From the NCBI GenBank assembly GCA_029532625.1, contig JARFXM010000006.1:806001-870000 (forward strand): a DNA stretch of 64,000 bases. Direction: 5' to 3'. The stretch's first letter is position 1. Each line of letters starts with the position of its first letter. The translations under genes and the position numbers were made by a program. A model generated the notes under the pieces. It worked only from the letters and a program-made list of their open reading frames with translations. It ran no database searches and had not been told where the DNA came from. Shown one piece after another: positions 36,860 to 48,336 of this stretch. The DNA comes from Lomentospora prolificans. Lineage: Eukaryota > Ascomycota > Sordariomycetes > Microascales > Microascaceae.

Positions 36860-39800
36860 GCACCCAAGGAAGATTCGGATGGGGTAAGTTTAGGCAAGAA
36901 TTCGGCCAAGGGCCTAGGTCATCTCGGGGTAGAGGTTGAACCTCAATTTGGAATGGCAGAATAGCGACCGAGCGGAATGGCAACGTGGCTGACACGCACA
37001 GAAACCTAATATTCGTCTGGAAAATGCTGGAAACAGAGTACACGCTATTAGAGGTTGGGTTTAACACTAAGAGCCCGATGTCGAGGATTGACGATGAGAG
37101 TGCTCGGGAAGCTGTGGTGAAGGCGATGGGTAGATTCGAAGTTTTGCTAGGTGTGACAGAGGCAAGCAAGCTATGTCCCCGCTATTACCCTCCGATAGCT
37201 TAGAAACGAGTTGCGAGCTTCCGGGCTTCTTCTCTTGTTCTTGGTTTCCTGCTTAGTATCGGAAGATGCAGTAGGGAAGCTGCGGCCGAGGAATGGTGCC
37301 GAGGTGAGAGAGCTTCAATTGCGAGCTCAAGGTAGTCACAATGTCGCCATTTCTATCTCCGGCAGCTTTTCCAGATAGCTCTAATCGAGCTGGTGCCGGC
37401 ATCAGTAAGTGGCGCGAAACCTGGGCTAACCCCCGAAATCGAAAGCTCTTTCTTTGAGTTTTCCCCCTCGCCGTCAGGAGGGATGCTGTGTTCGGCTGTA
37501 AAGCTCTGTCGTACCTGGTCTCACAAGCCGTGACCCTCCCAACCAAATCAAAGTGCCCTAGGTGGGTTGAATCGGATTGATATATTGGGTCGGCGGAGTG
37601 AGTGGCCACAATACACAATCTGTAATACCTGAAGATGTCGTGGGGGTTGTGAAGTAGCTGCGGTTACGGGAGGAAGACGCGTGCGTAGTCGTAATCGTTG
37701 TGGTTGTTTATCGTATAATACGTCGTCGTCAAAAAAACTTGGATGTGGTCGGCAAAAGAGGCATCAATCAGTTACAGCAACCTTGCGCCCTGCGCGCATG
37801 GGAACCGGGAGTTTGTTAGGAACGCGGACGCAAGGGAGTTGGCGCCAACAGCAGGTTTATAGGTCTCTGGATGGCCTCAATTTCATATCGGGCATTAGAT
37901 TTTATGACGTGCTGTCGCAAATAGGTGGATGTGGAACCACAGGTACTGCGCTGCAAATCTCATGAACCATGATCATGCTTGCTTGCGCGCGCCTACGAAA
38001 CCCAGTCATGGCCAGGCGAAAACAGCCGGACCTGGTAACCCGGAACAGGAACCGCTTTGTCCGAGTTCGCAGCACCTAATCATATGAAGGTGAAGACATG
38101 ATGGACCGGGCGGAGCTTGGTGGAGCTTGCTGCCTTGATCACGGCGCCCACCAGACTAGGCATGGGTTATCTTGAGAATGGGCCCAGCAATATGGACCCG
38201 GCTTCAGACGAGGTCCAGTGTGTACTGTACTAAGTTGGGCTAGCTACATCTTTCCGACGGAGGAAATGAGCTCGGTCCACGCCAGTCCTAGTCATGGTAG
38301 CTCCGGGCAAGGCTTGGGACGAAGAAAAAAATCACACGGGGACAAAGGAACATCAACTGAGTAAAGGAGGACAAATCAATCCATTGTCTCGAAAATTTGG
38401 CGTTGCTAAAATGTTCGGCTGCCGGACCTCCGCGCAGGCCGAAGCAAAGCTTGGACCTGATTATCGATATTTGGACGGTGACCGACTCGACCTCAATCTC
38501 TTCCTCACCTGATGACGAATTAGCCGCCAGGTTTTGATTCAAGCTAGCAGTTGGTTTTTATGCTGGTGTTTTTTTTGCGTGCCGCTGGCTGTTGGCAAGC
38601 AGGTGGATCTAGGCACAGCGCCGACGGCGCCCTTTAGTCCAAGGGGAAAAGCCGTCCTTGGTTCCTACGAGTAATATCGGAGCACTTAAATCATTTAACT
38701 TCGAGCCGTCCGTCTCCTTGGCCATGAACTGTTTGCAGCTTCCTCCCCCGCCCTAGCTAAGGCACCGATACGATTGGCCGAATGCGGAAGAGCTTGATTC
38801 CCTGGAAACAGGAGGGGAGACTACACGAGGATAAGAAAGGAAGAGGGAGAGAGCGAGAAAAAGGACAGGTGCGGCGTAACACCAACACAGCGATCAGGTG
38901 CGCCAAGTTTCATGAATAAACCTTTTACATCACACCGTTCAAGATTGGTGCGTGCCATCGGAGAACAGATTCCCCACGCCTACGAGTGAAGGGGATCAGA
39001 TGGACAAGAGAGGAGAATGGCGCACTAAACCTGAGCTCTCACGGGCAACGTGAGACATGGGGTGAGTCCGGCGAAAGGCACGGGGCAAAAGTTTGTGACT
39101 ATGTCGATGATGGAGAAGAGTTCTCGGGCCGCTGAATCGTTTCGAAATCTCAAGGTTCTGACACACCAAGGCTTGGGTGCTGGATTTTGAGAGGCTCACA
39201 TAGCCGAAGCGGGAAGCGCCTTGGATAGGTTGAACCTGCCAGAACCTGTCCAACCATGACTGTACCTGCGTGGTCAGATTTCGGCAATCCCACTGGCTGG
39301 CCAAACACGGCCAAACATTCCAACCATGTGGCTCCTTAGGTAATGTTGGTTATTAATAATCAGTCTCTTTTCGCCCCCACCAGAGCATTTTCCCCCGAGC
39401 TCCTCTAAATCCCCGTCGCTTGATGTTGCCCGGAGCCCATGACTGGCCCAGGATTGCCATTGCCAGGCTGCCGGGCCACCCACCCTGGGCTACGCTTTTA
39501 TAGACAGGCGGTGAACATGTCAATGCCATTTTGACAGGCAGAATTTCCCACGCCTTTCCGGTTCGGGAAATTCACAACTAGTTAAACGACACGTACACTT
39601 TTTCTCGCTGCTGGAGGATCTAGTCAGGGTCGAGCGCCACCAGACCACATCTTCGACTTCTAAAAGTTTCTCTTGTCAGCGTAGGATTAGAAAGGGGCCT
39701 TTCTCCAAGTCTTCCGTTTCTTCTTCTGCTTTTCCTTCTCTTTTCCCTCTCTTATTTCTCTCTCTTTTTTTGAGCATCTTTCTTTCGACAGCTCTCGCTC

Positions 39801-40061
39801 TGTCCTCAACACCGCCAAGGTTTCAGCCGCCGTTCTTACCGGCCAAGGTACCTTCCACCCTTGGCCGCCTTAAATTTCCACATAACCCGCCTCCACAATC
39901 GAGCCTTACGGCTTACTCCAAGATAAGGACGTGGGGCCTCATTTCAGAATAAAAAGGCAGAGAATCACCGTACGAACCTAGCTGCGAACCCCTATATCCT
40001 GAGACCCTGATCATCGAGTCTTTTCCGGCGCGTCTCCCTACGCGACAACACTCTTTCCACC
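36860..40061. other. Divergent promoter interval, RhoGEF and SERCA
   Basis: About 3.2 kb between oppositely directed genes. The SERCA leader at about 39700-40061 is strongly pyrimidine-rich, with runs of CTCTTT and TTTCTT. Smaller frames (for example minus 37253-37618, plus 37681-37965, minus 38996-39304) have no domain and poor codon bias. I see no RNA gene or mobile element. Confidence 0.6.
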
Positions 40062-43000
40062 ATGGAGGCCGCATATGCGCAACCCATCCACCATGTCCTC
40101 AAGACATTCGGCTCCGACCCCACGGACGGATTGACCGATAACCAAGTTGAAAGCTTGCGCAAGAAGCATGGAAAAAACTGTATGTCCCGCGCGCTGTCTC
40201 TCTGCAAAAGTTAACTACCCCGCGCCTAGTCCTCTTGCTGATCCGCGCGTAGCCATTCCCGAGGAGCCCCCGACTCCCATATGGGAGCTTATTCTCGAGC
40301 AGTTCAAGGACCAGCTTGTTCTGATTCTCCTGGGTTCCGCCGCTGTCTCGTTTGGCCTGGCGCTCTTCGAAGAAGAAGAGGGCTGGAGTGCCTTTGTCGA
40401 CCCAGCCGTGGTATGTTTGCGTCTAGATGTCCCCCTGTGCTCTGTCTGCATTGGGAGCGCATTAATCCGATCTTGAGCTAATTGGTATTCTTGCACCTCA
40501 GATTCTCACCATTTTGATTCTCAACGCCGTCGTTGGCGTGTCCCAAGAAAGCAGTGCCGAGAAGGCCATTGCCGCGCTCCAAGAATATTCAGCCAACGAA
40601 GCCAGCGTTGTGAGAAACGGCGGTCATGTCTCCCGCATCAAGGCCGAAGAGCTCGTCCCCGGTGATATTATCAGCGTTCATGTTGGCGACCGTATTCCCG
40701 CTGATTGCCGTCTCGTGACCATTGAGAGCAACAGCTTCGCTGTCGACCAGGCTATTCTTACCGGTGAGAGCGAAAGCGTCGGCAAGGATGACACCGCCGT
40801 CGTTGGCGACGCCAAGGCGGTTCTCCAAGATCAGGTCAATATGCTATTTTCTGGAACTACCGTGGTCACTGGTCGCGCCAAGGCAGTTGTTGTCCTCACC
40901 GGTTCGTCGACCGCCATTGGAGGCATCCAGGAGAGCATCACCGCCCAGATCTCGGAACCTACGCCCTTGAAGCAAAAGTTGAACGACTTTGGCGACAGCC
41001 TCGCCAAGGTCATCACCGTCATTTGTATCCTTGTCTGGCTCATCAACATCCCCCACTTCAGTGATCCCTCCCACGGCAACTGGACGAAGGGTGCCATCTA
41101 CTATCTCAAGATCGCCGTCTCTCTCGGTGTCGCCGCCATTCCTGAAGGTCTGGCCGTTGTCATCACCACTTGTCTTGCCCTTGGTACGCGCAAGATGGCG
41201 GCGAAGAACGCCGTCGTTCGCAGCCTTCCCTCCGTCGAGACACTAGGAAGCTGCAGCGTCATCTGCTCCGATAAGACCGGTACTCTTACGACCAACCAGA
41301 TGAGCGTTAACAAGGTCGTCTATGTTGATGAGTCGGCCGCCGGTCTCCAGGAACTCGATGTTGAAGGGTCGACTTTCGCTCCCCGTGGCGCCGTCAAGTT
41401 CAACGGAAAGGTTGCCCAGGATATCACCCAGACCTCCGCCACGGTTCGTCAGATTGCCGAGGTTTCTGCTCTTTGCAACGATTCTCATCTCGCCTACGAC
41501 CCCCGCAATAGCAGTTACAGCCTGATCGGAGAACCTACTGAGGGTGCGTTGAGGGTCCTCGCTGAGAAGCTCGGCCCTTGCGCTCCCGCTGATTGCCACC
41601 CTGAGGATGCTGGTCATTACGCCAGCGCCTGGTATGAGAAGCAATATCCCCGTCTTGCCACCTACGAGTTTTCTCGCGACCGAAAGAGTATGTCCGTCCT
41701 GGTGAGCGATCACAACAAGAAGAAGCTCCTCGTCAAGGGTGCCCCGGAAACTATCATCGAGAGGTGCACGCACGTCCTGGTTGGATCGCAAGGCAAAAAG
41801 GTTGCACTCAACAAGAAGCTCGCCGACCTCCTCATGACCGAGGTTGTGGAATATGGAAACAGGGGTCTCCGTATCATCGCCTTGGCGAGCGTTGACGATA
41901 TCGGTTCTCATCCCCTCTTGGACTCGGCTACTTCGACCACTCACTACGCCCAAATCGAACAGAATCTCACCTTCGTTGGTCTCGTCGGCATGTTGGATCC
42001 TCCTCGCCCCGAAGTCTCTGGTTCTATTGTCAAGTGCAAGGATGCCGGCATCCGCGTTATTGTCATCACTGGCGACAACCGCAACACGGCCGAAAGCATC
42101 TGCCGAAAGATTGGCGTCTTCGGCGATGTTGAGGACATCCGTGGAAAGAGCTACACCGGTAAAGAGTTTGACAGCATGAGCCCGGCCGAGCAGCTTGAAG
42201 CGGCCAAGACGGCATCCCTGTTCTCGCGAGTTGAGCCCGGTCACAAGTCCAAGCTGGTTGATCTTCTTCAGTCCCTCGGCGAGGTCGTAGCCATGACCGG
42301 CGACGGTGTCAATGATGCTCCTGCGTTGAAGAAGGCCGATATTGGTATTGCCATGGGTTCTGGTACTGACGTTTCCAAGCTGGCCGCCGACATGGTGCTC
42401 GCCGATGACAACTTTGCTACCATCGAAGTTGCTATTGAGGAAGGCCGATCCATCTACAATAACACCCAACAATTCATCCGCTACCTCATCTCCTCCAACA
42501 TTGGAGAAGTCGTCTCCATCTTCCTCACCGCTGCGTTGGGCATGCCCGAGGCTTTGATTCCCGTTCAGCTTCTGTGGGTGAACCTCGTCACCGATGGTCT
42601 CCCCGCTACTGCTCTCTCGTTCAACCCTCCCGATCACGACATCATGCGCCGCCGACCTAGGCGTCGTGATGAGGCTCTCATTGGTGGCTGGCTCTTCTTT
42701 AGGTACTTGATTATTGGCACCTACGTGGGTCTCGCGACTGTTGCCGGCTATGCCTGGTGGTTCATGTACAACCAGAACGGCCCTCAGATCAGCTTCTCCC
42801 AGCTGTGCCGATTCCACCGCTGCTCCACCGAGTTCCCCGAGATTGGTTGCGAGATGTTCACCAACGACATGGCCAAGTCTGCGTCGACCGTCTCTCTCTC
42901 CATCCTAGTCGTCATCGAGATGTTCAACGCCATGAACGCCCTGTCGTCGAGCGAGTCGCTGTTGACTCTTCCTCTCTGGGAGAACATGATGCTCGTCTAC

Positions 43001-43281
43001 GCCATCGCCCTTTCCATGGCTCTGCACTTCGCCCTCCTCTACACTCCTGGCCTCCAGACTCTATTCTCTATCCTTCCTCTAGATATGAATGAATGGAAGG
43101 CCGTTGTCGCCATCAGCGCTCCCGTCATGTAAGTCTGACGTGAATGGAACTTCTTTCTTCCTGATGCATTATGCTAACCCTGGACTCTAGTATAATTGAC
43201 GAGGTTCTCAAGCTCATCGAGCGCCAGTTCTTCATCCAGAAGACGACGGAGGAGCCCATCGCAGCGAAGAAGATCAAATAA
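40062..43281 (+). CDS. nca-1: SERCA-type calcium-transporting P-type ATPase
   Basis: Four exons (40062-40179, 40253-40410, 40502-43128, 43191-43281) encode 997 residues. The first acceptor is the TAG at 40250-40252, not the earlier CCTAG, because only this restores frame and the family sequence KHGKNSIPEEPPTPIWELILEQF. Motifs in order: TGES at 179-182, PEGL at 306-309 (helix M4 calcium site), phosphorylated Asp349 in DKTGTLTTNQ, KGAPET, TGDGVNDAPALKKADIGIAMG from 691, and the M6 motif NLVTDGLPATALSFNPPD. These features identify a type IIA pump that loads Ca2+ into the ER or related stores, like Neurospora NCA-1. The C-terminus reads AAKKIK, so the final four residues fit the KKxx ER-retrieval pattern. 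The divergent neighbour is the RhoGEF. Confidence 0.96.
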
Positions 43282-43785
43282 AGGAAAGAAAAACAATAAC
43301 AAGATGCCGTAGATAGAAGCAGTCTCGTAAGAATAGGAAAGGTGGTGACGAAGGGGCGTTAGGTGTGCGGAGGCGCTTATGCACGGGTTCTTGCTCGCGT
43401 GCTGGGTGGGTTACTTGCATCATATACGATAGATGTATCATAGTTTCACAAGACTTTGTTTGTAACGGTGTTCTACAGACAGGCGGCATTTTGCGAAAAG
43501 GGCAATACCTATTTGCAGTTCAACGCATCCTTTTCCTTGTACCCGTGAGTCCGCTCGTTGTCCGACGCTACGCACCAGCTGCCAATACCGTAATTACTCC
43601 AGCTAGACGTAGATGGCACTCCGTAGGGCATATTCCTCATGCAATCACGCGGCTGCTCCTTGTAATCACGGGATCGGCGATGCCAACATGACAAATTCAA
43701 TGTCTATTGATACATGGTACAAGCTCTTAACCCGCCAACGGTCTAACGCGAATACCTGATATAAATCCCAGTTCCCCATCACCCT
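43282..43785. other. Convergent intergenic region, SERCA and proteasome beta-3
   Basis: About 500 bases between two gene 3' ends. It contains only short frames and no recognisable element. Confidence 0.6.
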
Positions 43786-44671
43786 CTAATCCTGCCTGCC
43801 CTTGAGTAACCTCTTCGTCACCTTACCCTTCTCGATGATGTAGACGTGTGCGCCCCAGCCGGAAAGGGCATCACGGTCGACGGCATTGAGCAGAGACTGA
43901 GAGATGGTCTCGAACAATTCATCGGGTCCCTATTAAAGCGGAGGCGTATTAGCGAGGCGAATCCTCATGACGAGTAGTAGAGCTATACAAAACCGGGGAT
44001 TATAGAAGATGGGAAATGAAAAGCAAAGAAAATGTAAATAGAAGAATACACACCAAGTCCGGCTCCCACAGGTTCTCACACATGCCAAACAGCTGCTCGG
44101 TCGCCGTTCCGGAGACGATGAAGTCCTTTGCGAAGTCGATACAGCCTATGCTGTCGAAGCCGCAGATGAAGGGCTTCCCCGTCTTTGGGTCGAGGCCGGC
44201 GACGACGGGGCTGACGAACCAGGGGCCGAAGCGGCGCTCGTAGAGGCTGCTGCTGACAAGGTTGGCAAAGGTGGAGGGCGCGATGTTGCGCTCTTCACGG
44301 AGGCGGTAGAGGTTAACTTTGTAGCGGAAGAGGTCGGAGACGGAGGAAACGTCGGTGGCGAGGCCGGTGAGGCCGAGGAAGACGTCGCCGTACTGGAAAA
44401 TCTTGGGGAAGTTGTTGGAGACGGTGAGGGCTTGGAGACCGAGGCGGAGATCGCAGGCGATGGCGACGCAGTCCTTGCCGACCATGGCCACGCAAGCACC
44501 GCCATCTGTTGAGAGGGAAAATGGTTAGATATCTGTATGGAAGTCATGAGGGTGAGCTCGGCTGCGATGCAAACGTACTTATGGAGAAGGGGGAAGCCTG
44601 TGATGCGGGTTAGCTTCGAATGTCCGGAGCAGTCGAGGGAATCAGGAAGGGGTGGCAGGGAACCGTACCAT
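43786..44671 (-). CDS. pup3: 20S proteasome subunit beta-3 (PUP3)
   Basis: Four exons encode 205 residues, the usual length of beta-3. The ATG at 44671-44669 is the only coding content of its exon and is followed at once by GTACGG. Exon 2 is 19 bases (44597-44579), exon 3 is 44505-44054 and exon 4 is 43929-43786. Together they read MASPFSINGGACVAMVGKDC and then CDLRLGLQALTVSNNFPKIFQYGDVFLGLTGL, diagnostic of this inactive beta-type subunit, which lacks a processed N-terminal threonine. The C-terminus HVYIIEKGKVTKRLLKGRQD is also typical. The subunit is structural in the 20S core. It is divergent from a Cdc48-adaptor-like UBX gene with about 0.85 kb between starts. Confidence 0.95.
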
Positions 44672-45517
44672 TTTGGCTCCGGCTGGGGACCAATTAACTA
44701 CTTTGTTGAATTAAAAGCGAGTTCGTCGGAAGAGGGTATCTCGAAGCGGTGGGGGATTGATGAGATGAAGCTTCGCGGGTGATGGGTGGTGTCGGAGTTG
44801 GATTCGCGATGGAGATGGACCAAGTTGCTTGGAGCTGGCCCAGTTGCTAAGCTACCAGCGCCCAGGCTGGAGCGCTGAGGTGTGCAATGCAAGGCAAACA
44901 CGGTCTGGCGTGGCCAGCTCGGCGCGGAAAAACACTGCCGGAAGTCTGGGCATGTTGATTGGCCCGAGCTTGGTTTTCAATGCCTGCCTGGACCCCACAC
45001 CAACGCCAAAAGCGAGCTCGCTGTGACCCCAAAGTAGCGAATACCCGGCTTTAGGTGTGTACCATGTGTATTCCTAATGTCGAAGCGACCTGGATCCTCT
45101 CGCCTCTGCCCCGCCATTTGTTGGCCTCTCGTCTCTACCTCCGTACTCTGTCCATTCATTCTGCCTTGAAAATAATAGCACCTTGCGATAAACGCCCCTT
45201 CGGATGTATAAGCGTTGGTTTGCCGCTTGGTTGTCCTCGATTTTCTTTGTGATTCCTCTGCTTATACAATCCATGGGCAACTGGCCCATACGTGGCTAAC
45301 TAGTATCCCTCCCCCATTCTCACGATACCCAGCTCCTCATTCAAAGACAGCCCTCCTTACACGCACTCTTTGGCTCACGCCTCCTGCACGAGGGAATGCT
45401 TGGTTGACAGCCTTAGATACATAATCATAGACCACCTCCATTTCAAAAATCTTCTCTCCTCCCTCTCTTTTCCTCCCTACAAGTGCGTGCCCTCCAGCAT
45501 CACAAAAGTCGGCCAAG
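44672..45517. promoter_or_regulatory. Bidirectional promoter region, beta-3 and UBX gene
   Basis: The 846 bases between the two ATGs serve two ubiquitin-proteasome genes pointing away from each other. The last 150 bases before the UBX gene are pyrimidine-rich, as expected of a fungal leader. I see no exact yeast proteasome control box (GGTGGCAAA). Confidence 0.5.
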
Positions 45518-47093
45518 ATGTCGTCCCATGTCGTGGTCATGTCGTCCTCGGCGAGGTCGACCAAAGTCAAGGTCACTCCAGGAACCTATATGTCAGATGT
45601 CCTTGCACAGGCCTGTCAATCCCTGAACGTGTCGGGTAACTTTATCCTCAAGTGAGTTGACCATGCCTTTCTGCCCGAGGCTTCCATCTCTAACATTTCA
45701 CTCCTCTCTCTCCAGACACAAGCAAAGGACTGTTGACCTTTCTGTACCCTTCCGCATTGCTGGTCTCCCCAGCGGTGCCAAGCTCGACCTTGTCGTCCAG
45801 TCCAAGTCACCCGCCCCGGTTACCGTTGCCGTCGCTATCCCTTCCCCCCAGGGTGACCCCTTCCCTAACGGTCGCCTTGGTGGAAAGTACCCCAGCAACT
45901 TTACCGTCTGGCAGATTCTCCGTCAAGTCGAGTCCTTGCCGGAGGCGTTGAACGCGAAGCTTAACATTACGGCGCGAGGCATGGCATCTACGAGTAGTGG
46001 CCTGCCGAGTGGTAGCGGACAACTCCTGTACGAGCAGCCGACTCTCAATATCATGGGAAGAGAGCTCGCGACCTTTCAGGATTTCCAAAAGACGCTCTCA
46101 CAACTCGGATATAATTCCGGAAGTGTCCTTATACGCCTGTCATACAAGACCACGGGGATCACGTTCTTTGAGGCTCAGCAGCAGATAGCTCAATACTTTC
46201 GGGAGCTCGAGACTGCCAAGCCGGAGGATTCTGCTACTCCGGCTACAGAGACGGATGCCCCAGCTCTAGTACAACCCGCTACCGAGGGCTCTGAGCAACC
46301 TTCCACTGCTGCCAAGGAGTTGACCCCGGCGGTTTCCGAGATTGCGAACCCTACCCAAGTCGCTCCCGTAGCCGAACCCCAGCGCGAGAGAAGCGCCCCC
46401 AGCGACCCCCTCCAGCCAGTCAACATCTACGCAGCCCCGACGTCCGCCACCCCTCAGGCGGCTCTTACCAAGGTGAATGAAGCAGACTTTACCCCCTCCA
46501 TTGTGCATGCTCAGATGCACCAGGCTCGGCTCAAGGAGAGCGGGAAAAACAAGCGGCTTCTCTCAGATAAGGAGCTCGAAGAGCAAGCCGCTGCAGCGGA
46601 AGCCAAACTCGCTGCCGTCCAGTCCATCGAAGTCAAAGTACGATTCCCCGACAACACTTCGGCCAGCTGGACCATCACCAAGGAAGACACTGGTGCCAAG
46701 CTCTACAAGGCTGTCCGCACCGTGATGGCCAACAGCTCGTTGCCTTTCAGACTGTCTATTCCCGGAACCCGAGAGGTCATTCGTGACGAAGACAGCCCTC
46801 GCAACCAGCTCATGAAGACGTACAAACTGACCGGAAACATTGTTGTCAACCTGCTCTGGGATGAGGGCGTCTCTCCTGCTACCCGCGGCCAGCCCTTCCT
46901 GAAGACGAGCGCTGCCCAAGCCGCTCAGCGGATCGTCGTGCCTGACCTTGCTGCGACGCAAGACGATGAGGAGGAGGAGAAGCCGTCTGCTTGGAAGCAG
47001 AATAGTTCCAAGATCATCTCGGATGTGGGCAAGCAGGGCGACGAGGCCATGAAGAAAATAGGAAAGTTTTTCAAGTTGCCTGGTAAGAAGTAG
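45518..47093 (+). CDS. UBX-domain protein, TUG/ASPSCR1/Ubx4-like
   Basis: Two exons (45518-45651, 45716-47093) encode 503 residues; the 64-base intron ends CTCTCCAG. Residues 1-70 form a TUG-type ubiquitin-like domain (MSSHVVVMSSSARSTKVKVTPG, YMSDVLAQACQSLN, then KHKQRTVDLSVPFRIAGLPSGAKLDLV). A second conserved block around residues 110-215 (FTVWQILRQVES, PTLNIMGRELATFQDFQKTLSQLGYNSGS) is shared by TUG/Ubx4. The UBX domain lies at about 343-430 (IEVKVRFPDNTSASWTI, PFRLSIPGTREVI) and would bind Cdc48/p97. The Lys-rich tail has no membrane segment. The expected role is as a Cdc48 cofactor in ER-associated or vesicle-linked substrate handling, in line with its proteasome neighbour. Confidence 0.9.
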
Positions 47094-47584
47094 AGGACTA
47101 CTGGTAGATGTATCACGGGCTGTCTCACAGCGGGACGGGTTACATTTTTTTTTCTTCCTTCTTTTTCCCTGGAATACCAGTCATTCCAAGAGCGTTTACA
47201 AAATCTGGACTTTACGGTTTAAGGCAGGAGTATAGGAGCACATCGGCCTCTTGATTCAATCATAACAATCACAAAGACCCAGACGCTCAAATGGTGCCCA
47301 AAATGCCTTCATCATTCGTAGTACAATAGTCACCAGACGCCGACAGAGGGTCCTAAAGAGAAGATACCCCGAGACGTAATTGTTAAAAACGAGCTTTATT
47401 CCATGGTACTTTTTTTGTTTTCGTGAGCGGCATTCGTCAAAATCGTATGCAGCCCTGTCCAGAACCGATGCCAAGGACCAAAAGATACCCGCGCCTTTTT
47501 ATTCAGCCATGCTTAAGTTTCGTCTGCTGCTCTCCCCCCACTTTCGTACACCGGCAAACTCCTAACCTCGAGGAAGGGGTATAT
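47094..47584. other. Convergent intergenic region, UBX gene and eL36
   Basis: About 490 bases. T-rich tracts near 47143-47168 and 47408-47420 are the only notable features; no gene is seen. Confidence 0.6.
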
Positions 47585-48336
47585 TTAGTGACCGGCACGG
47601 CGGGACTCAGCGATGACTCGCTGGAGCTCGTCGACCTTCTTCTTGGCACGGCCGAAAGTTCCGAGCTGGAGAACGTGTGTGTTAGCAAAACTAGGCAAGG
47701 CGGACTGAGAATTGATGTGCCGTTGTCGGTGCTTACCCGCTTCTTCGCGAGCTTCCTGGCGCGCTTGTCCCTAGAGTTGCGGAGGAGTTCGATAACACGG
47801 CGCTCGTAGGGGGCGAGGCTAGAGCGATAGATGGTTAGCACAATTATTGTTTCCAATGATGAAGGTACGGTCCGAGTCTCCAGCAACTCTCCCAGATCTA
47901 TGCTCAGACTTTTGGCAAGGCAAAGATCAACCCGAAACAAGGCTCGCAAGCCAATTTGTAAAGTCCCAGATCCCCTTCACAGGCCCATGGCACAAACTCC
48001 TTCACTCTATATCTCGCCTGGGTTTGAAAGGAAAGAGAGGAAAAAAAAGAACTTACCCAGCAACCTCCTTGACGACCTCACGGACGAAAGCGGTGCGCTT
48101 GCTCAAGTGACCCTTGGTCCTGGAGACACGGGCCTTGGCGACACGGGGGGTGGTCTTCTATATCCATTGGAAAAAATCGCATGTCAGTGTCCATCGTCTG
48201 CGTAGCTTCCTCAATTGTTCTTTCAAGGGAAAAGGAGAGCGCAGAGATCCTCCACGAGGTGAGACTGTGACAAACGTACGTGGCCGTTGTTGATGCCGAC
48301 GGCGATGCCGCTACGGGTGGCAGTTTCCTTCGCCAT
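47585..48336 (-). CDS. rpl36: 60S ribosomal protein eL36
   Basis: Four exons (48336-48280, 48157-48057, 47818-47737, 47665-47585) encode 106 residues, the normal size. The product begins MAKETATRSGIAVGINNGHK, continues RTKGHLSKRTAFVREVVKEVAGLAPYERRVIELLRNS and ends KKKVDELQRVIAESRRAGH, all matching eL36. Introns of 122, 238 and 71 bases are relatively long for this window, as is common for ribosomal protein genes; the first falls after codon 19. The protein is a basic structural part of the large subunit. Start and stop are unambiguous. Confidence 0.96.

Noticed and set aside
40226..40229. CCTAG as the first intron acceptor of the SERCA gene
   Set aside because: Using it breaks the frame; the TAG at 40250-40252 restores the conserved N-terminal sequence.
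41243..42817. 524-codon minus-strand open frame
   Set aside because: It is the antisense shadow of the SERCA gene, created by strong codon bias on the plus strand.
44650..44660. GGTGGCAGG, similar to the yeast proteasome control element GGTGGCAAA
   Set aside because: Not an exact match, lies inside the first intron of the beta-3 gene, and this element is not established in filamentous fungi.
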